DNA of 64,000 nucleotides from Pseudomonadota bacterium (GTDB lineage Bacteria > Pseudomonadota > Gammaproteobacteria > Burkholderiales > Gallionellaceae): assembly GCA_021783995.1 (NCBI GenBank), contig JAJXTH010000001.1, positions 1 through 64,000 on the forward strand, in the 5' to 3' direction. The position numbers and the translations under genes were made by a program. Shown in pieces: positions 8,940-21,370 of this stretch. Positions within the stretch are counted from its first letter, which is position 1, and the number at the start of each line of letters is the position of its first letter. The notes beneath the pieces were generated by a model. That model was not told the origin of the DNA. It did no database searches and saw nothing but the letters and a program-made list of their open reading frames with translations.

Positions 8940-9386
8940 CTACGCTTCTACGACAAAAGTCGCTGCCTGACCGTGGCAGGCGCCCCTGGCGTCTACTAGA
9001 TTCCACACCGTTCCATCGGCAATCGTGAAGCGCTCTCCGCTACTTGCAATTCGCACGCCCCTGTAGTTGTCGACATAGCCTTGCCTTGCCACTTGCTCGA
9101 GCAAAGCTGCGCGCGCAATCCGCGCCATGGGTTCAGCGGAAAGGCGGGAGGGCAGCCGCGCAAACGTCTCGAAATCCATTGCGAAGCACTGCAAGGCCAT
9201 GCGGTTTCCATAGAAGAAAACAGGGTCCGCTTCCGGCCCGTGCGCTACGATTGCCCGATTCTCATTCCACATTGCAAGAGGATCGAAACGTTCGACCAGG
9301 ACCTTTCCGGTCAGGCGATGATAGCTTTCACAGATCAGCGCCAACCGCGGGTCGTTCAGCGCGGATTCAGGAACCCTGTCGCTCAA
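8940..9386 (-). CDS. MEKHLA-domain protein (PAS-like)
   Basis: A protein of about 148 residues made almost entirely of a MEKHLA domain, a PAS-related ligand-sensing fold better known from the C terminus of plant HD-ZIP III factors. Visible features are LICESYHRLTG, VFFYGNRMALQCF and the closing TIADGTVWNLVD. The preferred start is TTG 9386, whose first base follows GGAGG by 4 bases and which overlaps the uvrD stop. An in-frame ATG at 9422 lies deeper inside uvrD. Translational coupling to the helicase is likely. The ligand is unknown. Confidence 0.72.
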   Translation of the reverse strand: MSDRVPESALNDPRLALICESYHRLTGKVLVERFDPLAMWNENRAIVAHGPEADPVFFYGNRMALQCFAMDFETFARLPSRLSAEPMARIARAALLEQVARQGYVDNYRGVRIASSGERFTIADGTVWNLVDARGACHGQAATFVVEA

Positions 9387-11518
9387 AGCGCCTCCAGCTT
9401 TGCATATTCCAGCGCCAGCCATTTGCTACCCGCATGTTTGAAGTTGACCTGCACGCGACCGTCCTTGCCTGAGCCCTCTATCGCAGTGACCACGCCCTCC
9501 CCGAATTTCTGATGCATCACCCGCTGGCCTGGCCGCAAGCCAGCTTGGGCAGCATGCGATGGCGCAGAGAGGGAAACATAGCCGAACGCCTCGAAAGGAT
9601 TTCTCTGCTGAATGCGGGGAGAAAGCCACTGCAGCAACTCTTCAGGCAACTCGTGCAAAAAACTCGATGGCACGCCGTAATTCACCTGTCCGTTCAGCAT
9701 GCGCCGCTGTGCAAAGCTCATGTAGAGACGCCGCCTTGCCCTTGTGATCGCCACATACATCAGCCGCCTTTCCTCATCCAGACCTCCATCCACCCTCTGG
9801 CTGTTCTGGTGCGGAAACAGACCTTCCTCGAGACCCGTGATGAAGACAGCATTGAACTCCAACCCCTTGGCCGCATGTACTGTCATCAGATGCAAAGCAT
9901 CTTCCTGATCTCCTGCCTGGTGTTCACCCGCTTCAAGCGATGCATGGGTGAGAAACGAGCTCAGGCTGTCGTCCTCGTTTTCATGCACGAACAGCGTGGC
10001 CGCGTTAAGGAGCTCCTTCAGATTTTCCAGTCGTTCCTCTGCCTCTCGTTTCTTTGCCCCCGTCTCGTTCTGGTAATGCGCGATGAGTCCGCTGTGCACC
10101 AGAACATGGTCGATGATTTCAGGAAGCGGAAGGTTTTGTGTGCCGATGCGCAACGACTCGATCAATCCTACAAAGCCCGTCATCTTTCCGACGCTGCGTG
10201 CCGCCGCATCGAACAGAGCGGTATTGTTCATGCGCGCCGCTTCCTGCAGTTGCTCTATGCTGCGCGCCCCTATCCCTCGGGTTGGAAAATTGACGATGCG
10301 CAAGAGCGCATTGTCGTCGTCCGAGTTTTCCATGAGCCGCAGATAAGCCAGCGCGTGCTTGATTTCCTGGCGCTCGAAAAAGCGCAGTCCGCCGTAAACG
10401 CGGTACGACAAACCCTTTGACACCAGCGCATGCTCCAGCACACGTGACTGCGCGTTAGAACGGTATAGCAGTGCGATTTCGGAAAGCTTCATGCCTTCCG
10501 ATTTAAGTGTGGCTATCTCATTCACGATGAAGTCTGCCTCCTCGACATCCGTCGGCGCTTCATAAACGCGCAACTTCTCTCCTCCTTCTTCCGCAGTCCA
10601 GAGCTTCTTGCCCATGCGGTTGCGGTTGTGACTGATCAGCGCATTGGCCGCATCAAGTATGTTGCCGTGGGATCGATAGTTCTGCTCCAGCTTGATCACG
10701 GACGCAACATTGAAATCGCGCAGGAGATCCTGCATGTTGCCGACATGCGCGCCGCGGAAGGCATAGATGGACTGATCGTCGTCGCCCACCGCAAAAAGCG
10801 CGTTGTTTTTGCCAGCGAGAAGCTTCAACCACTGATATTGCAGCGGATTGGTGTCCTGGAATTCGTCCACCAGGATGTGCCTGAAACGTTGCTGGTAATG
10901 CTCGCGTAATCCGGCGTTGCGCGACAGCAATTCATAACTGCGCAGCAGCAGTTCCGAAAAATCCACCACGCCTTCCCTCTGGCATTGCGCATCGTATTCG
11001 GCATACACCTCGACCTTGCGGCGCGAATATGGGTCGTATGCCTCAACCTCGTGAGCACGCAGTCCCTGCTCCTTGTTTGCGCTGATGAAATGTTGCATCT
11101 CTCGAGGCGGGAACCTCTCGTCGTCGACGTTCAACACCTTCATCACACGCTTGATCGCGGACAGCTGATCAGCGGAATCCAGTATCTGAAACGTCTGCGG
11201 CAGACTGGCCTCACGGTGATGCGCGCGCAAAAGCCGGTTGCAAAGCCCATGAAACGTGCCTATCCACATACCGCGCGCATTGACGGGCAGCATCGCGGAC
11301 AGGCGCATCACCATCTCCTTTGCGGCCTTGTTGGTGAACGTCACCGCAAGTATGCCATAAGGGCTCGCCTCGCCCGTGCTGATGAGATAGGCGATGCGCG
11401 TGGTGAGCACACGTGTCTTCCCGCTGCCAGCACCCGCAAGTATCAAAGCAGATTGATGAGGGAGAGTGACGGCTTGAAGCTGGGGAGGATTGAGGCCGGA
11501 TAAAAGATTCGCATTCAT
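9383..11518 (-). CDS. uvrD: ATP-dependent DNA helicase UvrD/Rep family
   Basis: A 711-residue superfamily 1A helicase acting in nucleotide excision and mismatch repair. Motif I is AGAGSGKTRVL, motif II is VDEFQDTN, and motifs III-VI follow, including GDDDQSIYAFRGA, the glutamine-rich LEQNYRS, LMTVHAAKGLEF and YVAITRARRRL. The C terminus has the basic RPGQRVMHQKFGEGVV segment that is conserved in UvrD and absent from Rep, which supports UvrD. ATG 11518 is preferred over GTG 11536. It lies downstream of prk, with a terminator between. Confidence 0.95.
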   Translation of the reverse strand: MNANLLSGLNPPQLQAVTLPHQSALILAGAGSGKTRVLTTRIAYLISTGEASPYGILAVTFTNKAAKEMVMRLSAMLPVNARGMWIGTFHGLCNRLLRAHHREASLPQTFQILDSADQLSAIKRVMKVLNVDDERFPPREMQHFISANKEQGLRAHEVEAYDPYSRRKVEVYAEYDAQCQREGVVDFSELLLRSYELLSRNAGLREHYQQRFRHILVDEFQDTNPLQYQWLKLLAGKNNALFAVGDDDQSIYAFRGAHVGNMQDLLRDFNVASVIKLEQNYRSHGNILDAANALISHNRNRMGKKLWTAEEGGEKLRVYEAPTDVEEADFIVNEIATLKSEGMKLSEIALLYRSNAQSRVLEHALVSKGLSYRVYGGLRFFERQEIKHALAYLRLMENSDDDNALLRIVNFPTRGIGARSIEQLQEAARMNNTALFDAAARSVGKMTGFVGLIESLRIGTQNLPLPEIIDHVLVHSGLIAHYQNETGAKKREAEERLENLKELLNAATLFVHENEDDSLSSFLTHASLEAGEHQAGDQEDALHLMTVHAAKGLEFNAVFITGLEEGLFPHQNSQRVDGGLDEERRLMYVAITRARRRLYMSFAQRRMLNGQVNYGVPSSFLHELPEELLQWLSPRIQQRNPFEAFGYVSLSAPSHAAQAGLRPGQRVMHQKFGEGVVTAIEGSGKDGRVQVNFKHAGSKWLALEYAKLEAL

Positions 11519-11545
11519 GGGCGCATTATCCCACACGCCTCATGC

Positions 11546-11572
11546 AAAAAGGGGAGCAGGACTCCCCTTTTT
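11546..11572 (-). terminator. Rho-independent terminator after prk
   Basis: An 11-bp perfect stem AAAAAGGGGAG / CTCCCCTTTTT with a 5-base loop (11557-11561). On the minus strand it ends prk transcription with a T5 tract just before uvrD. Its symmetry lets it work in both directions. Confidence 0.85.
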
Positions 11573-11592
11573 ACAGCCGGATTATGTATATC

Positions 11593-12489
11593 CTAGTTCT
11601 TCTTGTTTGCGATCATGTCGTGCATCACGGGCGACAATATGACTTCCATCGCATGGCTCATCTTGCCGCCGGGTATGACCAGCGTGTTAGCGCGAGACAT
11701 GAAGGAATTCGGGATCATCGCAAGCAGGTAAGGGAAATCGACCTTCTTTGGATCGCGGAAGCGTACCACCACGAAACTCTCGTCAGGCGTCGGGATGTCG
11801 CGCGCGATGAAAGGGTTTGAGGTATCCACGGTTGCAACGCGCTGAAAATTGATGTCTGTATGCGTGAACTGGGGCGTGATGAATTTGATGTAATCCGGCA
11901 TGCGGCGCATGATGGTATCCACGGTCGCTTCAGCAGAATACCCGCGCTCAGCCTTGTCGCGGTGGATCTTCTGTATCCACTCCAGGTTCACGACGGGCAC
12001 AACACCGATAGCCAGATCGACATATCTTGATGCATCGATGCCTCTCGACTCGTCCTTTACCATGCCGTGCAAGCCTTCATAGAAAAGCAGGTCCGAATCG
12101 GCCTCTATGTCTTCCCATGGAGTGAACACGCCAGGCTTGAGATCGGTCAGGCCAAAATGCGCATTGTGTTCCTTCGCTTCAGAATCGCTGTGCACATAGT
12201 AACGCCGTTTGCACATGCCAGTCTCACCATATGACTTGAACATGTCCTCGATCTTGTCAAAATGATTGGCTTCAGGGCCAAAATGACTGAAGGAATTGTT
12301 CCCCTCCAGCGCTGCCTTGGCAGACGCTTCGCGAAATGCCATGCGATCCAGGCTGTGCAGGCTATCACCCTCTATGATTGCAGCAGAGATCTTCTCGCGG
12401 CGAAAAATGTTTTCAAAAGCACGTTTTACGGTGGTGGTGCCCGCGCCAGAAGAACCGGTAACCGCAATAACGGGGTGCTTACACGACAT
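11593..12489 (-). CDS. prk: Phosphoribulokinase, class I (Calvin cycle)
   Basis: A 298-residue enzyme that makes ribulose 1,5-bisphosphate from ribulose 5-phosphate and ATP, the committing step of CO2 fixation beside RuBisCO. It has the P-loop GSSGAGTTTVKRAF (about 12-25) and the class I motifs EGDSLHSLDR, NHFDKIEDMF, FTPWEDIEADSDLLFYEGLH and YIKFITPQFTHTDINFQR. The length is typical of proteobacterial octameric PRK. GAGGAG precedes the ATG. It stands alone, without other cbb genes, so RuBisCO must be elsewhere. Its presence points to an autotrophic organism. Confidence 0.97.
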   Translation of the reverse strand: MSCKHPVIAVTGSSGAGTTTVKRAFENIFRREKISAAIIEGDSLHSLDRMAFREASAKAALEGNNSFSHFGPEANHFDKIEDMFKSYGETGMCKRRYYVHSDSEAKEHNAHFGLTDLKPGVFTPWEDIEADSDLLFYEGLHGMVKDESRGIDASRYVDLAIGVVPVVNLEWIQKIHRDKAERGYSAEATVDTIMRRMPDYIKFITPQFTHTDINFQRVATVDTSNPFIARDIPTPDESFVVVRFRDPKKVDFPYLLAMIPNSFMSRANTLVIPGGKMSHAMEVILSPVMHDMIANKKN

Positions 12490-12565
12490 AATGACTTCTC
12501 CTCAAACTATGTGATTGAATTTTTGGTGGTCTGCAATTCTATCTCAAACCGTCCTTTGCAACTAC

Positions 12566-12598
12566 TATATATACCATTCTCGCATCAGACAATGCCAA
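12566..12598 (-). promoter_or_regulatory. Likely prk promoter
   Basis: On the minus strand, TTGGCA (12598-12593) is followed after 19 bases by TATATA (12573-12568), about 80 bp before the prk start. The spacing is long for sigma-70, so this is a candidate only. Confidence 0.4.
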
Positions 12599-12668
12599 TT
12601 GCGCTTATTTTTCAGGCTTCAACCCTGCCTTTCAATTCAGAATTTAACTGCAGATAACTTAAGTACGG

Positions 12669-15406
<2,738 letters not shown>

Positions 15407-15416
15407 AACGCAACCG

Positions 15417-15941
15417 ATGAAACCTTTCTTTCTCGACCGATTGTCCAGATTCATCGCCATGCTGTCAGTTTTCATGCTGCTTACGGCCTGCGGTTATCAC
15501 CTGCGCGGCGAGGCCATCATGCCCTTCAAGACGATCTACATCTCTGCCGCCAATCCAGGATCGGCTCTGATAAAGGAGTTGCGCAAGAGCCTCAAGACCA
15601 ACAAGATCCAGGTCATGGAAAAACCCGACAAGGCCGAAGTCATTTTGAACATCCCGCTTGAACAGCAGGACAAGGTGATACTGTCTCTGGATGCAACCGG
15701 GCTCGTGAACGAATACCAGCTGCGCTACCGCGTATCCTTGCGCGCCTATGACAATCAGCAGCGGGAATGGCTGCCGGCAAGCGATCTTTTGCTGACCCGC
15801 GACCTCATCTATGACAATTCCCAGATCCTGGCCATGTCTTCCGAAGAGGCACTGCTTTACCAGAACATGCGCTCCGACATGGCGCAGCAGATCCTGCGCC
15901 GGCTGAGCCATGCCAAGCCCGTCGCATTACCTGAAAAATGA
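15417..15941 (+). CDS. lptE: LPS-assembly lipoprotein LptE
   Basis: A 174-residue outer-membrane lipoprotein that plugs and assembles the LptD translocon for lipopolysaccharide export. A short signal ends in the lipobox LTAC (lipidated Cys about residue 26), followed by the family-typical GYHLRGE. It lies 10 bp after leuS and overlaps holA by ATGA, the classic leuS-lptE-holA order. Confidence 0.93.
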   Translation: MKPFFLDRLSRFIAMLSVFMLLTACGYHLRGEAIMPFKTIYISAANPGSALIKELRKSLKTNKIQVMEKPDKAEVILNIPLEQQDKVILSLDATGLVNEYQLRYRVSLRAYDNQQREWLPASDLLLTRDLIYDNSQILAMSSEEALLYQNMRSDMAQQILRRLSHAKPVALPEK

Positions 15942-16945
15942 TGCAGCTCACCTGCGAAACACTGCCACGCCATCTCGACTCCGGACTCAAGCGGCTATAC
16001 GTGATCCATGGCGATGCGCTGCTTTTGGCGATCGAGGCTGCCGACAGCATACGATCTGCTGCGCGCAAAGCGGGCTATACAGAAAAAAGCATCCTGATTG
16101 CCGAACAGCATTTCAAGTGGGCCGAGTTGAAAAATCATGCGCAAAATCTTTCTCTTTTTGCCGAACGCCGAATGATCGACTTGCGCATCCCGAGCGGCAA
16201 GCCTGGCAGCGAAGGCAGCGCTGCTTTGCAGGATTATGTTTCTCATCTCAACGACGACGTGTTCACGCTGATCACCCTGCCAAAGCTCGACTGGAGTGCG
16301 CAGAAATCGTCATGGTTTTCCGCACTGACGCAACATGGCGTGATGATAAGCGCAGACGACATTCCCCGCGATCGTGTGCCTGAGTGGCTGGCAGTCCGAC
16401 TGCTGCGCCAGAATCAGTCGGCGGAGAAGGCAACCCTCGAATTTCTTGCGGATCGCTGCGAAGGCAATCTGCTCGCCGCATTTCAGGAAATACAGAAACT
16501 CGGTCTGTTGTTCCCGCCAGGCGAACTTTCATTCGCACAGGTGCAGGAAGCCGTTATGGATGTGGCGCGCTATGACATCTTCAAACTGACCGAAGCGATG
16601 CTGGGCGGCGATGCTGCGCGTTACGCGCATGTGCTCGACGGCCTGCGCGCGGAAGGTACTGCAGCGCCATTGATCCTGTGGGCAATCAGCGAGGAGGTGC
16701 GCACTTTGGGAAAATTGCTGCAAGCAACCCTGGGCGGCACGAGCCTGCGCGATGCGATGCGCGAGATGAGAGTGCGCAGGGAAAGGCAGGGTTTGCTGGA
16801 AAGCGCGTCGCGCCGTTTGAAGTTTCCTCACATCGAACGCGCCATCGGCCATGCTGCGAGGCTGGACAAGATGATCAAGGGGTTGCGCAGCGGCGACATC
16901 TGGGACGAATTCCTGCAGCTTGGCTTGCGCTTTGCAAAATCATGA
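15938..16945 (+). CDS. holA: DNA polymerase III delta subunit
   Basis: A 335-residue clamp-loader subunit that opens the beta sliding clamp. The N-terminal region has LYVIHGDALLLAIEAADSIR, the degenerate nucleotide-fold start typical of HolA, and the C-terminal collar domain ends GDIWDEFLQLGLRFA. The start overlaps the lptE stop and the stop overlaps the cutA start (both ATGA), so translation is coupled along lptE-holA-cutA. Confidence 0.92.
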   Translation: MMQLTCETLPRHLDSGLKRLYVIHGDALLLAIEAADSIRSAARKAGYTEKSILIAEQHFKWAELKNHAQNLSLFAERRMIDLRIPSGKPGSEGSAALQDYVSHLNDDVFTLITLPKLDWSAQKSSWFSALTQHGVMISADDIPRDRVPEWLAVRLLRQNQSAEKATLEFLADRCEGNLLAAFQEIQKLGLLFPPGELSFAQVQEAVMDVARYDIFKLTEAMLGGDAARYAHVLDGLRAEGTAAPLILWAISEEVRTLGKLLQATLGGTSLRDAMREMRVRRERQGLLESASRRLKFPHIERAIGHAARLDKMIKGLRSGDIWDEFLQLGLRFAKS

Positions 16946-17271
16946 ATGACTGCCTATTGGTGCTCACGAACCTTCCCGACAACGCTGCAGCTCAGAGGCT
17001 TGCACGGCGCATCATCGAATCGCGCGCAGCCGCTTGCGTGAACCAGCTCCCACCCTGCGTCTCTACCTACCGATGGCACGAAAGAATCGAAACTGTCAGC
17101 GAAGTGCCCCTGATGATCAAGACGACTGACAGCGCATATCCGCGTCTCGAAGCATTGATTCGCGCAGAGCACCCGTACGAACTTCCAGAAATTATCGCTG
17201 TCCCATTGTCCGCTGGCTTACCCGAGTATCTTGGCTGGGTAAGTCAGGAAACACAACTCTGCAAGGAATAG
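16942..17271 (+). CDS. cutA: CutA1 divalent-cation tolerance protein
   Basis: A 109-residue CutA1-family protein, a trimeric ferredoxin-like fold linked to copper and other divalent-metal tolerance. Family marks are VLTNLPD near the start, the RAAACVNQLP strand, STYRWHERIE and the HPYELPEIIAVP motif. The ATG overlaps the holA stop. It lies directly upstream of dsbD; the cutA-dsbD pairing is also known in Escherichia coli. Confidence 0.93.
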   Translation: MNDCLLVLTNLPDNAAAQRLARRIIESRAAACVNQLPPCVSTYRWHERIETVSEVPLMIKTTDSAYPRLEALIRAEHPYELPEIIAVPLSAGLPEYLGWVSQETQLCKE

Positions 17272-17273
17272 AT

Positions 17274-19061
17274 ATGCGTTTTGTATTGTGGCTGCTGCTC
17301 TGTTTCACAACGTTTTCGACACAGGCAGAAAATTTTCTGGATAGACTTCCTTCTTTCGGAGTACAAAGTCAGCCCGATTTCCTGCCTCCGGACAAGGCAT
17401 TCTCCCTGGTCGTCAAGGCAACCGGCAACCGCACGCTGGAAGCGGATTTTGATGTCACACCAAGCTATTACCTGTATAAAAGTAAAATCAGCTTTTCCGT
17501 CGATGGCGGGTCGACCAGGATAACCGCAATCAACCTGCCCAATGGAGAAATCAAGGAAGACCCGAATTTGGGCAAGATCGAAGTCTATCACCACTCCTTT
17601 TCTGCCAACATCGCTCTCGACCCCGCAAGTTCTCCCGTCATGTTGCATGCATCCTATCAGGGGTGCAGCGAAAAAGGACTGTGTTACCCTGCCCAGGAGA
17701 AGGTCTTCAAATTAGCCCTGCCTTCCGGCCCTCAGGCAACGGAGAGCATAAGACAGAAACCAGAAATCACGCAAACTGAAGACTCAAGAATCGCAGCCCT
17801 TTTCAGGCAAGGCAGCTTCTGGATGATCATCTCCTTTTTCTTCGGCGCAGGTCTTTTGCTCGCGCTGACTCCCTGCGTATTCCCGATGATACCCATTCTT
17901 TCAGGCATCATCGTGGGGAGGGGGCACAAGATCACCAAGGCTCACGCCTTCATCTTGTCGCTTGCCTATGTATTGGGCATGGCCATCACCTACGCCATTG
18001 CAGGTGTCGCAGCCGGACTTTCCGGCGATCTGATTTCCAGCGCACTGCAGACCCCCTGGGTGCTGGGCAGTTTTGCCACCCTGTTCGTGCTGCTATCTCT
18101 TTCCATGTTCGGATTTTACGAACTGCAGCTACCCAGCACCTGGCAAAGCAAACTGAGCGACACCAGCAACCGTCTGCATGGCGGACACATTTCTGGCGTA
18201 TTCGCGATGGGCGCACTTTCTGCTGTCATCATGGGCCCATGCGTCGCAGCGCCATTAGCTGGCGCACTGCTCTATATTGGCCAGACGCACGATGCGACTC
18301 TAGGCGGCGTTGCGCTCTTCACTCTGGCCCTGGGAATGGGTGCACCACTTTTGCTGATAGGCACTTCTGCAGGCGCACTTCTTCCCAAAGCCGGTGCATG
18401 GATGGACGGGGTCAAACGCTTCTTCGGCGTGCTGCTCCTTGCGCTGGCCATCTGGATCATTCAGCCTTTGCTGCCGATGAGCACGCAAATGCTGCTCTGG
18501 AGCATACTGCTGGTCCTTTCTTCCATCTACCTCTATGCGCTGGATGCGCTGCCTCACAATGCCAAGGGTAGCCACAAACTGATGAAAGGAGTCGGTCTTC
18601 TGGCGCTGCTTCTGGGCATAGCCTATCTGATCGGCGCCCTGTCCGGGGCCCGAGACCTGCTGCATCCTCTTGGTAATGTAAACAAGGCGCAAGCAACGCC
18701 CACCTCCATGTTCACACGGATAAAGAACCTTGCAGAACTTGATCAAAAGCTGCAAGAATCGAAAGGAAAGATCGTGATGCTGGATTTCTATGCAGACTGG
18801 TGCATATCCTGCAAGGAGATGGAACGCTTCACCCTCTCAGACCCGGCTGTACAGGAAAAACTCAAATCTGCCGTTCTTCTGCAGGCCGATGTAACCAAAA
18901 ACAACCAGGATGACAAGGAATTGCTGAAAAAATTTGGTCTTTACGGTCCGCCAGGCATCATGTTTTTCGATGCAAATGGCCATGAAATGAACGGTTCCCG
19001 CCTGGTGGGTATTCAGGACACTGCACATTTCCAATCCACATTGCAGCAAGTCGGGTTATGA
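17274..19061 (+). CDS. dsbD: Thiol:disulfide interchange protein DsbD
   Basis: A 595-residue membrane reductant conduit that moves electrons from cytoplasmic thioredoxin to periplasmic DsbC and the cytochrome c maturation pathway. A signal peptide precedes the alpha domain, with its redox Cys pair in QGCSEKGLCYPA. Eight membrane helices follow, with the key Cys in LTPCVFPMIP and IMGPCVAAPL. The thioredoxin-like gamma domain has the CISC active site (about 510-513) in YADWCISCKEME. All expected cysteines are present. Confidence 0.96.
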   Translation: MRFVLWLLLCFTTFSTQAENFLDRLPSFGVQSQPDFLPPDKAFSLVVKATGNRTLEADFDVTPSYYLYKSKISFSVDGGSTRITAINLPNGEIKEDPNLGKIEVYHHSFSANIALDPASSPVMLHASYQGCSEKGLCYPAQEKVFKLALPSGPQATESIRQKPEITQTEDSRIAALFRQGSFWMIISFFFGAGLLLALTPCVFPMIPILSGIIVGRGHKITKAHAFILSLAYVLGMAITYAIAGVAAGLSGDLISSALQTPWVLGSFATLFVLLSLSMFGFYELQLPSTWQSKLSDTSNRLHGGHISGVFAMGALSAVIMGPCVAAPLAGALLYIGQTHDATLGGVALFTLALGMGAPLLLIGTSAGALLPKAGAWMDGVKRFFGVLLLALAIWIIQPLLPMSTQMLLWSILLVLSSIYLYALDALPHNAKGSHKLMKGVGLLALLLGIAYLIGALSGARDLLHPLGNVNKAQATPTSMFTRIKNLAELDQKLQESKGKIVMLDFYADWCISCKEMERFTLSDPAVQEKLKSAVLLQADVTKNNQDDKELLKKFGLYGPPGIMFFDANGHEMNGSRLVGIQDTAHFQSTLQQVGL

Positions 19062-19107
19062 TTCAAAAATGTAGACAATTACCCCTAATTTGCGGCAAAC
19101 TGCGCAC

Positions 19108-19539
19108 ATGAAAGCCATACTCGTATTGCACGGCCCCAACCTAAACCTTCTCGGCAGCCGCGAGCCCGAAGTTTACGGGAGCACCACTTTAGAGGAAATT
19201 GATGCAAAGTTAGTCACATTAGCCGGTAAAAATGGGGCAACTTTGTCGTGTTTTCAAAGCAATGCTGAAGCAGACCTGATAGAACGCATTCATCAGGCCA
19301 GAACCGATGGAACGCAGTTCATTGTGATCAATCCTGCCGCCTTTACTCATACCAGCGTTGCGTTGCGCGATGCGCTGGCTGCTGTGTCTATCCCGTTCAT
19401 CGAAGTGCATCTGTCCAACGTGCATGCGCGCGAGGCATTCCGTCGCACATCCTACTTCTCCGATCTCGCCATCGGTGTAATAGGTGGCCTGGGCGCATCA
19501 GGATACGAATTTGCAGTGCAATATGCGCTGGACTATTAA
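19108..19539 (+). CDS. aroQ: 3-dehydroquinate dehydratase, type II
   Basis: A 143-residue dodecameric dehydratase of the shikimate pathway. The catalytic Tyr lies in PEVYGST after the [14 protein letters not shown] start, and the [15 protein letters not shown] and [14 protein letters not shown] motifs hold the active-site Asn and His residues. ATG 19108 gives the canonical start. It precedes accB by 15 bp, the aroQ-accB-accC order usual in proteobacteria. Confidence 0.96.
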   Translation: MKAILVLHGPNLNLLGSREPEVYGSTTLEEIDAKLVTLAGKNGATLSCFQSNAEADLIERIHQARTDGTQFIVINPAAFTHTSVALRDALAAVSIPFIEVHLSNVHAREAFRRTSYFSDLAIGVIGGLGASGYEFAVQYALDY

Positions 19540-19554
19540 GCAAGGAGAATTATT

Positions 19555-20010
19555 ATGGATTTACGCAAACTAAAGACGCTGATCGAACTGGTCGAAGCAT
19601 CCGGCATTGCCGAACTGGAAATCAGCGAGGGCGAGGAACGCGTGCGCATCACACGTACTGCCGCATCTTTCCAGCATGCCCAGCCGACCCTACCACCCGC
19701 TTCTGTCGTTGCGGCCCCTGTCGCTATCAGCGAACCTGCAGCAGCAACTGCACCAGTCACGCCTGCGGCGCAGGAAGGGCATATCGTGAAATCGCCCATG
19801 GTCGGCACCTTCTACCGCTCCCCTTCTCCAGGTGCTAGACAATTTGTGGACATTGGCCAGAGTGTAAGCACAGGCGATACGCTTTGCATCATAGAAGCCA
19901 TGAAACTGCTCAATGAAATTGACGCCGATCACAGCGGCGTCATCAAGGCCATACTCGTCGAGAACGGCCAGCCCGTGGAATTCGGTCAACCGCTGTTCGT
20001 AATAGGGTAA
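19555..20010 (+). CDS. accB: Biotin carboxyl carrier protein of acetyl-CoA carboxylase
   Basis: A 151-residue protein with an N-terminal helical segment ([15 protein letters not shown]), an Ala/Pro-rich linker (about 48-78) and a C-terminal biotinyl domain. The biotinylated Lys is about residue 117 in the [12 protein letters not shown] motif. A strong AAGGAG lies 7 bases before the ATG. It works with AccC in the first step of fatty-acid synthesis. Confidence 0.97.
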   Translation: MDLRKLKTLIELVEASGIAELEISEGEERVRITRTAASFQHAQPTLPPASVVAAPVAISEPAAATAPVTPAAQEGHIVKSPMVGTFYRSPSPGARQFVDIGQSVSTGDTLCIIEAMKLLNEIDADHSGVIKAILVENGQPVEFGQPLFVIG

Positions 20011-20014
20011 AACG

Positions 20015-21370
20015 ATGTTTGAGAAGATACTGATTGCCAACCGCGGGGAAATCGCGTTGCGCATACAGCGCGCCTGCCGCGAAATGGGCATCAAGACCGT
20101 CGTCGTGCACTCGGAGGCAGACGCCGACGCCAAGTATGTGAAACTAGCTGACGAATCGGTTTGCATAGGCCCGGCGCCCTCCAGTCTGAGCTATCTGAAC
20201 ATACCTGCCATCATCAGCGCAGCGGAAGTCACAGATGCGCAGGCAATTCACCCTGGCTATGGATTTCTTTCAGAGAACGCGGATTTTTCCGAACGCGTGG
20301 AAAAGTGCGGTTTCGTGTTCATCGGCCCGAAAGCCGAGACGATACGTCTGATGGGCGACAAGGTGAGTGCCAAGATCGCGATGAGAAAGGCCGGCGTACC
20401 CTGCGTCCCCGGCGCGGAAGGCGCATTGCCTGACAATCCCGCAGAAATCATCAAGATTGCCCGCAGCATCGGCTATCCTGTCATCATCAAGGCCGCTGGC
20501 GGCGGTGGCGGGCGCGGCATGCGCGTCGTTCATACCGAAGCAGCGCTGCTGGGCGCGGTCACCATGACCCGCTCCGAAGCGCAGGCCGCCTTCAACAACC
20601 CCATGGTATACATGGAGAAGTATCTGGAAAACCCGCGGCACATCGAGTTTCAGATACTGGCCGACCAGCACGGAAATGCCATCTTTCTCGGAGAGCGCGA
20701 CTGTTCGATGCAGCGCAGAAATCAGAAGATCATCGAGGAAGCGCCAGCGCCGCTGCTCAACGCACGTCTGCGCAACAAGATAGGCGAACGCTGTGCAGAA
20801 GCATGCCGCAAAATCGGTTATCGCGGTGCCGGCACCTTTGAATTTCTCTACGAGAATGGAGAGTTTTTCTTCATCGAGATGAATACGCGCGTTCAGGTGG
20901 AACACCCTGTGACGGAAATGATCACCGGCATAGACATCGTACGCCAGCAGATCCTCATCGCAGCCGGGGAGAAACTCACGATCCGCCAGCGCGATGTCCA
21001 GCTGAAAGGACACGCAATCGAATGCCGCATCAACGCCGAACACCCCTACAAATTCACACCATCGCCCGGACGCATCACATCCTGGCACGCACCTGGCGGG
21101 CCTGGCATCCGGGTCGATTCTCATGCATACAACAATTATTATGTGCCCCAGCATTACGATTCGATGGTAGGCAAGGTCATCGCTTATGGCGATACCCGAG
21201 AGCAGGCGATGGCAAGGATGCGCACCGCGTTGTCGGAAATGGCTGTAGAAGGCATAGAGACCAACATCCCGTTGCATCGCGAACTTCTGCTCGATGCGGC
21301 TTTCATGGGAGGCGGCACAAGCATACATTATCTTGAAGAACGCCTGGCCAAACGCAACAAGGAAAAGTAA
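20015..21370 (+). CDS. accC: Biotin carboxylase subunit of acetyl-CoA carboxylase
   Basis: A 451-residue ATP-grasp enzyme that carboxylates AccB-biotin. It shows the start [17 protein letters not shown], the glycine-rich ATP loop [12 protein letters not shown], the [15 protein letters not shown] segment and the catalytic [14 protein letters not shown]. The length matches the family. It begins 4 bp after accB, and its stop overlaps the prmA start by one base (TAATG). Confidence 0.98.
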   Translation: MFEKILIANRGEIALRIQRACREMGIKTVVVHSEADADAKYVKLADESVCIGPAPSSLSYLNIPAIISAAEVTDAQAIHPGYGFLSENADFSERVEKCGFVFIGPKAETIRLMGDKVSAKIAMRKAGVPCVPGAEGALPDNPAEIIKIARSIGYPVIIKAAGGGGGRGMRVVHTEAALLGAVTMTRSEAQAAFNNPMVYMEKYLENPRHIEFQILADQHGNAIFLGERDCSMQRRNQKIIEEAPAPLLNARLRNKIGERCAEACRKIGYRGAGTFEFLYENGEFFFIEMNTRVQVEHPVTEMITGIDIVRQQILIAAGEKLTIRQRDVQLKGHAIECRINAEHPYKFTPSPGRITSWHAPGGPGIRVDSHAYNNYYVPQHYDSMVGKVIAYGDTREQAMARMRTALSEMAVEGIETNIPLHRELLLDAAFMGGGTSIHYLEERLAKRNKEK

